Positions 7,424 to 16,185 of a stretch of DNA of 64,000 bases are shown here, piece by piece. This DNA comes from Brasilonema sennae CENA114 (GTDB lineage Bacteria; Cyanobacteriota; Cyanobacteriia; Cyanobacteriales; Nostocaceae): positions 124,001-188,000 of the forward strand of contig NZ_CP030119.1 in the NCBI RefSeq assembly GCF_006968745.1, read 5' to 3'. Position numbers and translations under genes: made by a program. A model generated the notes under the pieces. It was not told where the DNA came from and made no database searches. It saw nothing but the letters and a program-made list of their open reading frames with translations. Numbering within the stretch: the first letter of the stretch is position 1; the number at the start of each line of letters is the position of its first letter.

Positions 7424-8629
7424 ATGTCGGACAGCAACACCATAAGACAGAGTTTGACCCTAAACCCTACCTTTCCATCCTCGGTTTTCACTTTTGATGG
7501 ACTTACCTTTGCACTTACTCCAACAGAACCAGCTTCACGCTTTGATGTGCGTTTTTTGCAGGAGACAATAGGTCACCACCAAATGGCTGTAGATATGGCG
7601 CAGCTAAGTGTGGAGAAAGCAATAAACTCAGATTTGCGAGACCTCAGCCAAAACATCATTACCACCCAAACCCAGGAAATAGAAATAATGCAATCCTGGT
7701 TGAAAGACTGGTATGGCTATAGTTACACGCCTCAGAAGAAACCGGGCGATATGCGAATGCTAGACCAAATGGCAATGATGAGCGGCGCTGAGTTTGAAAT
7801 CGATTTCATGCAGGAGATGACCGACCATCATAAGTCAATGTTAAGTGATGCTGTTCCTTGCACTTATCGTGCCGGACACGATGACTTGACAGGTCTTTGT
7901 CACAATATTGTTGACACCCAAACTAGAGAAATTAACCAGATGCAGCAGTGGCTGAGTGAGCGGTATGGGATATCTGATAACATGAACGAACCTGTCTCTA
8001 ACCATGTTGCTGATGCTGCAATTGCCAATGGGAGTTTCGAGACTAGTAATTTCACTGGATGGTCAACAATAGGAAAGGCTGAGATTGAAACAGCAGACTT
8101 TGGAACTGAACCAGCTGAAGGAACATATTATGCTGCATTATCAACTCAGTTTGATACAGTTTCAGGTTTAGATATAGAAACATTTTTAGGCTTACCGGCT
8201 GGCAGCTTGAATGTTTTGGAGAAAGGAAACATTGAGGAAGGCTCTGCCATGAAGACAACATTTACAGCCAAAGCAGGAGATGTTTTAACGCTTGATTGGA
8301 ATTTTATGACAAACGAGCTAGACTCAACTCTCGTTGGTTCTAACAATGACTTCGCCTTCCTAACACTCAACTCTTTACCATACGATGTAGCTGATCCCTC
8401 CTCATCATTTAAGACTTCTCTAACACCGTTTTTAAATGAAACTGGGTTTCAAACTTTGTCCATTGAAATACCTGTTACTGGTACTTACACTTTGGGCTTA
8501 GGAGTAGTAAATGTGGATGACCCCATCTTTGACTCAGCCCTAGCTGTCGATAACATTAAACTTACCTCAAATCATGAGTCAACTTCTCTATCTGGAGTCA
8601 TGGCATTTGATACTTTAGGTTTGGTTTAG
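7424..8629 (+). CDS. DUF305 copper-binding-type protein fused to a beta-sandwich C-terminal domain
   Basis: A 401-residue protein. Residues about 40-190 are a duplicated DUF305 helical domain (HHQMAVDMAQ, then MTDHHKSML) with many His and Met, as in the cyanobacterial copper protein CopM. Residues about 200-400 form a beta-rich domain of the PEP-CTERM/choice-of-anchor kind (NGSFETSNFTGW, TFTAKAGDVLTLDWNF, AFLTLNSL). There is no N-terminal signal peptide and no PEP-CTERM tail, so its location is uncertain. GAGGAAAAGAG precedes the ATG. It is probably induced by copper through the box at 7203-7230. Copper sequestration is inferred from family and neighbours. Confidence 0.8.
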   Translation: MSDSNTIRQSLTLNPTFPSSVFTFDGLTFALTPTEPASRFDVRFLQETIGHHQMAVDMAQLSVEKAINSDLRDLSQNIITTQTQEIEIMQSWLKDWYGYSYTPQKKPGDMRMLDQMAMMSGAEFEIDFMQEMTDHHKSMLSDAVPCTYRAGHDDLTGLCHNIVDTQTREINQMQQWLSERYGISDNMNEPVSNHVADAAIANGSFETSNFTGWSTIGKAEIETADFGTEPAEGTYYAALSTQFDTVSGLDIETFLGLPAGSLNVLEKGNIEEGSAMKTTFTAKAGDVLTLDWNFMTNELDSTLVGSNNDFAFLTLNSLPYDVADPSSSFKTSLTPFLNETGFQTLSIEIPVTGTYTLGLGVVNVDDPIFDSALAVDNIKLTSNHESTSLSGVMAFDTLGLV

Positions 8630-8820
8630 ATGTTGCAATGCAAGCACAAAACCACTTCAAATTAAGTTCACAAAACTGTACAAACTGTTAGACACTATTT
8701 AAGTCAAGTCAGATTTTACTCTATCTCAAGAAATGGCAGCAAAAGGGGAATACATTATCCTCTTATCCAAAGTGAATAGGCATTACCTTCGATGACGATT
8801 TTAATAAAACAGGAGCACAA

Positions 8821-9333
8821 ATGGCTAAGATAGGTTTGTTTTTTGGCACTCAAACAGGCAATACTCAAACGGAAGCTGAAATAATTCAGAAAGAGTTTGG
8901 AGGAGAAAGTGTTGTTACCTTAAATGATATTTCCAAGACTGCTCCAAGTGATATTAATGAATATAGTTATATCATCATAGGTTGCCCTACTTGGAATATT
9001 GGCGAATTGCAAAGTGATTGGGAAGATTTCTATGATGAGCTAGATAACATTGATTTTACAGGCAAAAAAGTTGCTTATTTTGGAGCAGGAGACCAAGTTG
9101 GTTATCCTGACACCTTCCAAGATGCAATGGGTATTTTGGAGGAAAAAATTTCGGAACGAGGTGGCGAAACAGTTGGATATTGGTCTACGGATGGTTATGA
9201 ATTTACTGAGTCTAAGGCTGTCCAGAATGGTAAATTTGTAGGTCTTGCTCTTGATGAAGATAATCAATCTGACTTGACGAAGGAACGAATTAAAGCCTGG
9301 GTCAGCCAACTGAAGAAAGAGTTTGATCTATAG
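8821..9333 (+). CDS. isiB: Long-chain flavodoxin
   Basis: FMN electron carrier of 170 residues that replaces ferredoxin at photosystem I under iron limitation. The phosphate loop is GTQTGNTQTEAE near residue 9. FMN-stacking regions are CPTWNIGELQSDW near 57 and GAGDQVGYPDTFQDA near 88. The long-chain loop is present, as usual in cyanobacteria. CAGGAG precedes the ATG. I see no convincing Fur box in 8630-8820. Its place in a copper island fits electron-transfer stress, since copper damages iron-sulphur proteins, but that is inference. Confidence 0.93.
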   Translation: MAKIGLFFGTQTGNTQTEAEIIQKEFGGESVVTLNDISKTAPSDINEYSYIIIGCPTWNIGELQSDWEDFYDELDNIDFTGKKVAYFGAGDQVGYPDTFQDAMGILEEKISERGGETVGYWSTDGYEFTESKAVQNGKFVGLALDEDNQSDLTKERIKAWVSQLKKEFDL

Positions 9334-9429
9334 ATAGTATTTAGTCAAACTTTGTACAATGAAAAGTAAAAATTAGTCGTTCAACTGTTTTATCTGCCGT
9401 GACAATAACTGCATTGGTTACTTCAATAA

Positions 9430-9615
9430 CTACTACAACGCGACGTAAATAGGGCAACCCTATGGCTGACGCCACGCCTTACGGCTATCGGGGAAGACCT
9501 CCGGTCTCGCTGCGCTAACACCAGTCGCCTAGGTCGGGAAAACGCCACATGCTTCAAGTCGGGCATTGCCCGCCCAACGCAGTGGCTCCCCTCCTGTAGC
9601 GCTGGTGAACCATTT
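9430..9615. repeat. GC-rich palindromic cyanobacterial repeat
   Basis: A G+C-rich block of short palindromes (words such as GCGCTAACACCAGTCGCC, GGTCGGGAAAACGCC) in A+T-rich surroundings, resembling repeats near 21,150, 59,700 and 63,650. An open frame crosses it on the minus strand, but its composition is repeat-like. Nothing else is evident in 9334-9796. Confidence 0.55.
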
Positions 9616-9796
9616 AAAATCCCTAAAAACCTCATTCCATAATACTTTTGACTTTTGAATGCATAACTTCCGCCTTGCGGTACTAGCGTGTTTACCCTAC
9701 AACGCTAAAATCACCAAAATTAGACAAATGCGCTCGTGAACCATACCCATAATACAGTAGTGTTTGGTTTAGTTACTTGCCGTCAGTTTTCTCAAA

Positions 9797-11098
9797 TCAG
9801 GTAACGTTGATAATCATTGTTAAACCACCTGCGCCTTCTACCTCAACGTTATCGTTTGTTGCGTGATGGGCAATGTGGCAATGTAGCAACCACTTACCCT
9901 TCTCACGAGCTGTCCAAATTACGTCATAGCGTTCACCGGGAGCTACATTGATAGTATCCTTTTCAATTTGGGCAGCGGCTGGTAGCAGATTGCCATCTGT
10001 TTCAATAATTTTGAATGGCCCACCATGAATATGCATTGGGTGAATGAAGGCATTATTTGAGCCAATAAAGCGGAAGCGGATTTTTTGACCAATTTTGGCG
10101 TTAATTGTTTCAGTAGAGGGATAAGCTTTACCGTTAATCGTAAAAAAGTTAGGCATTAGCCCTTCCATCGGCATTGCTGGGAAGGTGTAGCCTTGCTTTA
10201 CTGTCCACTCCTGAAGCTGAACCACAAAGTCTTGATCATAGGCAGGAGTTTCAGGTTTATTCTTGGGATCGATGATTAATGCACCGTACATCCCTAAAGT
10301 TTGCTGGCGGTCTACATCTTTGTGAGAGTGGTAAAAGTAAGTGCCTGCTTGCTTGACAGTAAATTCGTAAATATAGCTTGCACCAGGTGGAATTGGCTTT
10401 TGGGTAACATCGGCTGGACCGTCCATGTTGTTAGGTACAATCATGCCATGCCAATGTACTGTGGTTGATTCTGATAAGTTGTTCTTGACTACAATCCGGA
10501 CGCGATCGCCTTCAGTAACCCGAATACGCGGTCCTGGAACTTGACGGTTGAAGGCATAAGCAGCTACCTGGACATTTGGTAAAATATTCCACTTAATTAA
10601 AGAAACATCGAGGTTAAAAACCTTCACACCATTCTCTAGCTTAGGCTGGAGAACCTGATCCCCACGTGCATCAACAGAAGCAGTATAGGTAATTTTTGTC
10701 AAGTCTACTGCTGCCATATCTTCCATTGTTTCCATGCTCATATCAGAGGTCATAATCATCCCTGGCGGCATAACTAAACCATTCGTCTGAGTGACACTGC
10801 TTATAGGTGCAGGTGGTAGCGATGACACTGGAGCCGGAGATTTCGTGCCACCCATATTCATCCCAGGCGTTGACTGGTTGCTCATATTCATTCCTGGCAT
10901 TGACCCATGCTGCATATTCCTAGCACTCATGGTAAAGTTGCCATAGAGTGCGGCGATAAGAACACCGAATGCTAGGGCTAATAGTGTTAACAGCGTCACT
11001 GCCAAAAGTTGCGATCGCGTAGCTTTGGGTTTCATTGCCATATTCGCGTGCGAATCGGCAGCAGACGAATTCATGTTCATATTTCTATGAGTTTTCAT
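9797..11098 (-). CDS. Multicopper oxidase with a Met-rich leader
   Basis: Exported oxidase of 433 residues, a likely cuprous oxidase or laccase. A Met/His-rich N-terminus and membrane helix (about 30-52) are followed by MPGMNMSNQSTPGMNMGG, a copper-collecting segment. Copper sites: HWHG near 205, YFYHSHKDVDRQ near 255, HPMHIHGG near 356, and HCHIAHH near 409. The usual axial Met/Leu position ten residues after the type 1 Cys is Asn in the HHATNDNVEVEG segment, a form also seen in relatives. GGAAGGAA precedes the ATG. It would oxidise periplasmic Cu(I) exported by CopA. No regulator box was found upstream. Confidence 0.9.
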   Translation of the reverse strand: MKTHRNMNMNSSAADSHANMAMKPKATRSQLLAVTLLTLLALAFGVLIAALYGNFTMSARNMQHGSMPGMNMSNQSTPGMNMGGTKSPAPVSSLPPAPISSVTQTNGLVMPPGMIMTSDMSMETMEDMAAVDLTKITYTASVDARGDQVLQPKLENGVKVFNLDVSLIKWNILPNVQVAAYAFNRQVPGPRIRVTEGDRVRIVVKNNLSESTTVHWHGMIVPNNMDGPADVTQKPIPPGASYIYEFTVKQAGTYFYHSHKDVDRQQTLGMYGALIIDPKNKPETPAYDQDFVVQLQEWTVKQGYTFPAMPMEGLMPNFFTINGKAYPSTETINAKIGQKIRFRFIGSNNAFIHPMHIHGGPFKIIETDGNLLPAAAQIEKDTINVAPGERYDVIWTAREKGKWLLHCHIAHHATNDNVEVEGAGGLTMIINVT

Positions 11099-11151
11099 TT
11101 TTACATTCCTTCCATGCTGGACATATCAGACTCAGCTGCCACATGAGTGAA

Positions 11152-11230
11152 CTAGTGTGTGGAAGCATTGGGTGCAGGCACTTCACCAGAAGTTGCTGTA
11201 ATTCGTTCTACTTCGGCAGCTAAATTATCC
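11152..11230 (-). pseudogene. Possible C-terminal coding fragment upstream of the multicopper oxidase
   Basis: A leftward frame ending NLAAEVERITATSG, then EVPAPNASTH and a stop, has protein-like composition but begins after a stop and has no start codon. It may be the tail of a lost gene in the copper set. The remaining bases of 11,231-11,445 show nothing recognisable. Confidence 0.2.
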
Positions 11231-11445
11231 CTCTTCTGTCACTTTCCACAAATTAAAATCTGAAAACCTTGCTGCATAAGAGTTTTAGTGTCAAGCTATG
11301 AGAATGTTTATCATATTAGGAAATAAAGTCACAAACCCAGTCTCAGTCAAAGTTTTAAACATTGCTTTCTATTTTTGTTTCCGGAGAGTGACAAAAGTGG
11401 GTTATAGCGGTTCTCACTTGAATCATATACACCTCCACGAATGAT

Positions 11446-11473
11446 GTAGAGATGTAGCATGCTACGTCTCTAC
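11446..11473. terminator. 28-bp palindrome after the DUF4396 gene
   Basis: GTAGAGATGTAGCAT is followed directly by GCTACGTCTCTAC, a 14-bp hairpin with one mismatch. It lies 15 bases past the stop of the leftward DUF4396 gene. There is no T-run, so it is either a weak terminator or a copy of a common Nostocales palindrome. Confidence 0.4.
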
Positions 11474-11488
11474 AGATCTGTATTGCAC

Positions 11489-12394
11489 TCAACCGAGAAG
11501 CGCTATATGACCACCTTTACCCAATGCCCGTACAGTACCCATACCATGTTTTAAACCCACTGCCACTAGCCACATATTGACGGGAAAAGCAATTATAAAT
11601 CCTACTAAGGTTGCCAAAGACATCACGCCCCAAAAGCGGATTGAGGTTGCCTCCATTGCTGTCATATCACGACTCATCAGGATTACCATCACTGGAATCA
11701 TACCTGCCATCACCGCATTCATTGAGAGCCATTCCGGTATGAAGGAACGCCGGACGGCTTTTAGATATGATCCACCCAGCATATCTTTCATAAATAGCGA
11801 TTGAAAAACAAACAGCCCGAAGGCAAAGCCAAAAATGTACTCAGAAATTACGTCAAGCCACATTGGCAGTCCAAGCGTCATTGTGATTGCTGCAGCAACG
11901 ATGATTCCTGTTGCATCACCTGCCAAACAGTGAATCGTCGATCCCAAGGTTTGTTTCCACACCGGCTTAATGAACTCCTCATGCTGCATCGGTCCTGGCT
12001 CCTTGCAGGACAGAATGTAGAGTGCTGCACCAATCGGTCCTGTGTAGAGAGTTACCAACAGCCACCCCCACTTCATGACTGTCAGTTCAGGATTACTGGT
12101 GAACGCATCCCAAGCTACGTAGATTGCTGAGAGTGCTGTCAGGCTAAACCAAACAATGAGAACGGTATCAATTAAAGTAGAGCTTTTGAAGTTTGCTTCA
12201 TTCGTGCCTGACATATTCATACCAGGCATATTTTGGTTCATTGCAGGTTGAACTGGAGAGGTATTTTGGACAATCAAGTTGGGACTGTTCCTAAAAGTAG
12301 GTATGTTTTGACTGACTCCCAACCGAGGTGTTAAGAACACTAATCCCAAAGTTAGTGCAAACAAAACTATCCATAAAATTAATTTAGAGCGCAT
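11489..12394 (-). CDS. DUF4396 membrane protein with Met-rich segment
   Basis: A 301-residue integral membrane protein. A signal-like helix (1-28) leads to a Met-rich periplasmic stretch (MNQNMPGMNMSGTN near 54) that resembles the copper-collecting segment of the nearby multicopper oxidase. DUF4396 helices follow (WGWLLVTLYTGPIGAALYI, CLAGDATGIIVAAAI, VRRSFIPEWLSMNAVMAGM, and others). The frame is open far upstream into the previous gene, but the ATG at 12,394 has AAAGG before it and starts the hydrophobic leader. It follows the reductase gene by about 90 bases in the same direction and is probably co-transcribed. Copper handling is inferred from the Met motif and neighbours. Confidence 0.85.
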   Translation of the reverse strand: MRSKLILWIVLFALTLGLVFLTPRLGVSQNIPTFRNSPNLIVQNTSPVQPAMNQNMPGMNMSGTNEANFKSSTLIDTVLIVWFSLTALSAIYVAWDAFTSNPELTVMKWGWLLVTLYTGPIGAALYILSCKEPGPMQHEEFIKPVWKQTLGSTIHCLAGDATGIIVAAAITMTLGLPMWLDVISEYIFGFAFGLFVFQSLFMKDMLGGSYLKAVRRSFIPEWLSMNAVMAGMIPVMVILMSRDMTAMEATSIRFWGVMSLATLVGFIIAFPVNMWLVAVGLKHGMGTVRALGKGGHIALLG

Positions 12395-12485
12395 ATTGAC
12401 CTTTAAATTTGCAGCAAGCAGGTTCTTCCAAAATTTACTATTTATACAAAGTTCTAGCTGGATGTCATCTGTCAATAGCAACAAT

Positions 12486-13829
12486 TCAGCGCAGAGTGAA
12501 AAACTCTTCTGCTGCTGAAGGATGAATGCCAATTGTTGCATCAAAGTCCTTCTTGGTAACACCCTTACGAACAGCAAGTCCGAGACATTGAATAATCTCT
12601 GTAGCGTATTCACCTACCATGTGAGCACCTAGCACTTCGTTTGTGTTACCATCGACCACTAATTTAATCAGAGTTTTCTCTTCCGGTTCAGCAATACTGT
12701 TGAACAGGGGTTGGAACCTTGAGCGATAGCAGCGTACAGATTCCCCAAATTTTTCCCTTGCCTCAGCTTCAGTCAAGCCAACAGTAGCGGCTTCAGGTTG
12801 AGAAGAAAGTGCTGAGGGAATGCACTCAAAATTCACAGTTCGCGGTTGATTACCAAATACGGTGTCAGCAAAGGCACGTCCTGTTGCTATTGCCATAGGA
12901 GTCCAATGGGGTCGGCTTGTGCAATCTCCGACTGCAAAAATATTTGTCTGGGTAGTGCGGCTGTATTCGTCTACTGCAATCGCTCCTTGTTTGACTTCAA
13001 CACCCACCTTCTCCAAATCAAGACCACTTAAATTAGGAGTTCGACCTGTGGCACAAAGAACTGTGTTTACAGTTACAGTATCTTGTTTACCTCCTGATAG
13101 ATTCAAACGGAAACCATCTTGGATTTGTTCAATTTTTTCGACAGTAGTATTGCATAAAACTTGAATTCCATTCTTCTCCATAATCTCTTGAACAGCAGTT
13201 CTAATATCTTCATCGCGATTTAATAAAACACGGTTTTCCGCCACTATTAAAGTGACTTTTGAAATCAGACCATTCATGCTCCCAGCAAACTTCACAGCTA
13301 TCTGGTCGCTACCAATTATTGCAATATGTTCTGGTTGCTGCTTTAGTTCAAACATCTGACGGGAGGTGATGGCATATTCAAAACCTGGTATGTTTGGTTT
13401 GACTGCTTCCCCACCTACCGCAATCAATATTTTGTCAGCAGTGATTTTACGTCCCGCAACATCTAGAGTGTGAGCGTCTAAAAATTTAGTTTGCCCGTAA
13501 ATTAATTCAACTCCTGCTTCTTTAAGATGCTTAATATGCAATTGGCTCAAATGTTCAATAGCTCTGTCTTTGGCTGTCATAAATTGCTGCCAATTAATAC
13601 GGCGTTGAACTTTGCCCCAGCCATATTCGTCTGCATCTTCAAAAAAGTGGGAGAAACTAGCAGCATAGACCATTAGCTTCTCAGGAATACAGCCATGAAT
13701 CACACAAGTACCGCCTACCTGGTCACGTTCTGCAATTGCCACACGAACACCATAAGCAGCAGCAAGTCTTGCAGCAGCAATGCCTCCAGGACCAGCACCA
13801 ATTACAAAGAGATCGTAATCAAAGCTCAT
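12486..13829 (-). CDS. Glutathione-reductase-like flavoprotein with altered NADPH site
   Basis: FAD-dependent pyridine-nucleotide disulfide oxidoreductase of 447 residues. The FAD motif GAGPGG is at 11-16 and the redox-active disulfide GGTCVIHGC at 39-47 (Cys42, Cys47). ATGRTPN, FAVGDCT and the C-terminal HPSAAEEF dimer motif match glutathione reductases. The usual NADPH motif GGGYIAVEFAG reads GSDQIAVKFAG, and the arginine-bearing segment after it is VAENRVLLNRDED. Cofactor or partner may thus differ from classical Gor. The start is ATG at 13,829; an in-frame TTG lies upstream. It probably detoxifies or re-reduces thiols under metal stress. Two ATGAAAT repeats (13,892-13,909) lie upstream. 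Confidence 0.85.
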   Translation of the reverse strand: MSFDYDLFVIGAGPGGIAAARLAAAYGVRVAIAERDQVGGTCVIHGCIPEKLMVYAASFSHFFEDADEYGWGKVQRRINWQQFMTAKDRAIEHLSQLHIKHLKEAGVELIYGQTKFLDAHTLDVAGRKITADKILIAVGGEAVKPNIPGFEYAITSRQMFELKQQPEHIAIIGSDQIAVKFAGSMNGLISKVTLIVAENRVLLNRDEDIRTAVQEIMEKNGIQVLCNTTVEKIEQIQDGFRLNLSGGKQDTVTVNTVLCATGRTPNLSGLDLEKVGVEVKQGAIAVDEYSRTTQTNIFAVGDCTSRPHWTPMAIATGRAFADTVFGNQPRTVNFECIPSALSSQPEAATVGLTEAEAREKFGESVRCYRSRFQPLFNSIAEPEEKTLIKLVVDGNTNEVLGAHMVGEYATEIIQCLGLAVRKGVTKKDFDATIGIHPSAAEEFFTLR

Positions 13830-13891
13830 AATTACTGACCCAGCTTTTAACAACGCTAGGGTTTCCTATATCTTCAGCTTTTCATAGAAAG

Positions 13892-13967
13892 ATGAAATCA
13901 GCATGAAATCTTTACAATCTCAACTCAAAAAACTTTATACATATAGAAATGAAATTAAGATGAAATC
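13892..13967. promoter_or_regulatory. Divergent promoter region with two OmpR/CopR-type repeat boxes
   Basis: Box 1: ATGAAAT at 13,892-13,898 and 13,903-13,909. Box 2: ATGAAAT at 13,949-13,955 and 13,960-13,966. Both have an 11-bp period. Box 2 and its flank ACATATAGA match the box before the DUF305 gene with one mismatch over 28 bp. Box 1 is placed to serve the leftward reductase gene, Box 2 the rightward Csp gene. Confidence 0.6.
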
Positions 13968-14105
13968 ATCTTATTTCATTAGCTAGAAATATTAAACATT
14001 CCATTAGGAAGACGCAAACACATTAGCAATTTTTTAACGTGAGGGCTAAGGAGCATAAATGCTGCCTTCTATAGAATTGATAACTTCACATGATTGAGAG
14101 GAATT

Positions 14106-14459
14106 ATGACGACAGCCCAATCTCATCAATCCCTGCTGGAAACTTGCATTCAGAATTGTCTTGATTGTCTACGTGATTGCGAAAACTGTGCCGATGCCTG
14201 CTTAAGTAGCAATATGGTGCAGATGATGGCTCAATGTATCAAGCTGTGCCGGGATTGCGCTGACACTTGTGATCTGTGCGCCCGTTTCATGTCTCGCAAT
14301 TCAGCTCTCCATGCTCAGATGTGCAGTGTCTGTGCCGAAGCTTGCGATCGCTGTGCGGCTGAGTGTGAGAAGCACGATAGCGACCACTGTAAACGCTGTG
14401 CTGCATCTTGCCGCCGTTGTGCTGATTCCTGCCGTCAGATGGCTGGGGCAATGGCGTAA
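14106..14459 (+). CDS. Csp-type four-helix-bundle copper-storage protein
   Basis: A 117-residue protein with 21 cysteines, almost all in helical CxxC or CxxxC steps (CIQNCLDCLRDCENC, CIKLCRDCADTC, CSVCAEACDRC, CKRCAASCRRC). This is the signature of Csp proteins, whose four helices point Cys inward and bind many Cu(I) ions. There is no signal peptide, so it is a cytosolic Csp3-like store. The ATG at 14,106 follows GAGAGG; a TTG 12 bases upstream is less likely. It has the CopR-like Box 2 upstream and diverges from the reductase gene. Confidence 0.92.
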   Translation: MTTAQSHQSLLETCIQNCLDCLRDCENCADACLSSNMVQMMAQCIKLCRDCADTCDLCARFMSRNSALHAQMCSVCAEACDRCAAECEKHDSDHCKRCAASCRRCADSCRQMAGAMA

Positions 14460-14504
14460 GTCAGTCACTGTATTCGCTATTCGCTGGCTACCGCAAGATT
14501 GTGG

Positions 14505-14831
14505 TAGTCAGCGATCGCATAAAACCTGGTTAAAAAGTTCTGTATTTACATAAGGAAGAATCCACCAATAAGTTTCTCCGGTCTTGGGATGTACAAATGC
14601 ATACAACCATAACCACTTATATCTCCAGTTAACATTGGCGATTGGTGTTTCGCCTTCAGGAACATAAACGTAGTCGTTTAACTGGCTTGAGTCCGGTGGC
14701 GTTGCTCATCTACCCTTCGGGAAGCCGCTGAGTCGCAAAGCGCACGCGTTCGCGTTCGCGAACGCGTCTACGCACCAAAGTTCCACTTGTGCATCTGGCT
14801 AAGTAGCTTTAAGTTTTTCAAGTGTGGTTGT
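14505..14831 (-). pseudogene. IS630-family transposase relic, interrupted by a repeat
   Basis: Leftward translation gives LEKLKAT, a stop, then PDAQVELWC (14,770-14,831), and further left VNWRYKWLWLYAFVHP and TGETYWWILPYVNTELFNQ (about 14,515-14,640). These are DDE-domain segments of IS630 transposases. Between them lies a palindromic G+C-rich repeat (about 14,700-14,775) where the catalytic DEHR region should be. The gene is dead through truncation, a stop and the repeat insertion. Confidence 0.65.
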
Positions 14832-14867
14832 AGTTTGAAAACACGCCCTAGGGCGTGTTTTCAAACT
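14832..14867. repeat. Perfect 36-bp palindrome, possibly two IS ends abutting at TA
   Basis: AGTTTGAAAACACGCCCT is followed at once by its exact reverse complement, with TA at the centre. IS630/Tc1 elements insert at TA, so this looks like two copies of a 17-bp inverted end joined across one target TA, beside the IS630 relic. It could also terminate transcription. Confidence 0.55.
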
Positions 14868-14981
14868 CGTTATATCCTGAAAGAGGAGGCGATTGCGCGG
14901 AGCGCAGTGCCGGAGGCAATCGGAGGGTATATTATTGATGAACCGAGGAGACTGTAAAGTGTTATTTGTTGGCTTGAGGCT

Positions 14982-16103
14982 CTAGCTCAATTGACTGCGA
15001 AACCTGTTAATGCTGATAGTCAATAACACAACGGTAAAGCCAACTAATGCCAGAGTATGTATCCACAGTACATCCAAACCAACCCCTTTGAGTAGAATTC
15101 CCCGGACAATAGCGATGTAATGACGTAGGGGATTAAGTAGAGACAGAACTTGAAAAAAGGGGGGCATGGCTTCGACGGGGGCGATCGCTCCAGAAGTCTG
15201 TACCATCGGCAGATTGATGAAAAAAGACGTGAGTACGACTTGCTGTTGAGAGCGGCAAATTGTCGCCAACATAATGCCTAAACTGATTCCTACAAACAGA
15301 TATATACTCGATAGTCCGAAAAACAGCACGAAACTGCCACGAAATGGCAAATTAAAGACCAACCGTCCTAAAGCCAGCGCCAGCATGACATCTCCCATCA
15401 GTAGGAACACCAAGGGCACAATTTTAGCCAGCAAAATTTCCCAGTTTGCCGCCGGAGTCATCAGTAATTGCTCAAGAGTTCCTGTATCCTTCTCCCGCAC
15501 AACAGTCACCGCTGAAACCAGCGTCCCAATCAGCGTTAGTACTAGACCCATCACTCCCGGCACAAAAAACCAGCTACTTATCAGTCCTGGATTATAAAGA
15601 AACACCATTTGGGGTGACACTGGAAGACTTGCCTGATTCTCTGCCAAGCGGCGATTATATTGTTGGATAATCTGGGTCATGTAGCCGCTAGCAATACCTG
15701 CCGTATTCGCATTCACCCCATCAATGAATACCTGAATTTCTGCCGATTCTTGTGCCACCTGACGCGGAAACTCTGGCGGAATTATCACCCCCACATCCAG
15801 CTTGCCTTCTTCTACCAACCGGCTCAACTCTTTCTCGCTAGTAGATACGGACTCTAGGGTAAAAATTCGATTGGAGGTCATTGCTGTCAGTAGTTCCCTA
15901 CTTGTCGCCACGTTGGCATAGTCAATAATACCTAATTTCAAATTATGTATATCAGGATTGAGTGCAAAGCCGTAGAGCAATAATTGTAATGTTGGCGGCA
16001 CAATCAGCAAAACAATCAACTGCTTATTTCGCAGAATTTGATTGAATTCCTTAGTAACTAATGCCCAAAATGAACTATCAAATAATCGGAGAAAAATTTT
16101 CAT
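14982..16103 (-). CDS. ABC-2 type efflux permease (YbhR/YhhJ-like)
   Basis: Inner-membrane permease of 373 residues. It has one N-terminal helix (VLLIVPPTLQLLLYGFAL), a periplasmic domain of about 140 residues (LGIIDYANVATSRELL, FIDGVNANTAGIA), then five helices in the ABC2_membrane_3 region from about 180. VVREKDTGTLEQLLMTP is the conserved coupling segment. It is the last gene of a leftward operon with a second permease, a fused ATPase and an HlyD adaptor. The pair would form the channel for a drug or secondary metabolite. It is separated from the next permease by about 80 bases of short TTAGTAGTTAATGG repeats. Confidence 0.9.
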   Translation of the reverse strand: MKIFLRLFDSSFWALVTKEFNQILRNKQLIVLLIVPPTLQLLLYGFALNPDIHNLKLGIIDYANVATSRELLTAMTSNRIFTLESVSTSEKELSRLVEEGKLDVGVIIPPEFPRQVAQESAEIQVFIDGVNANTAGIASGYMTQIIQQYNRRLAENQASLPVSPQMVFLYNPGLISSWFFVPGVMGLVLTLIGTLVSAVTVVREKDTGTLEQLLMTPAANWEILLAKIVPLVFLLMGDVMLALALGRLVFNLPFRGSFVLFFGLSSIYLFVGISLGIMLATICRSQQQVVLTSFFINLPMVQTSGAIAPVEAMPPFFQVLSLLNPLRHYIAIVRGILLKGVGLDVLWIHTLALVGFTVVLLTISINRFRSQLS

Positions 16104-16185
16104 ACTGGTGAGAGATTAGTAGTTAATGGTTAATGGTTAGCGATTAGTAGTGAGTGGTAATTGCTAGTAACAAAAAACTAACCAC

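Noticed and set aside
9423..9635. 70-residue leftward frame rich in Arg and Ser
   Set aside because: It lies wholly in a G+C-rich palindromic repeat also present elsewhere, so it is a composition artefact.
12395..12613. Long N-terminal extension of the DUF4396 protein
   Set aside because: It would overlap the reductase gene, and the ATG at 12,394 has a ribosome site and begins a proper membrane leader.
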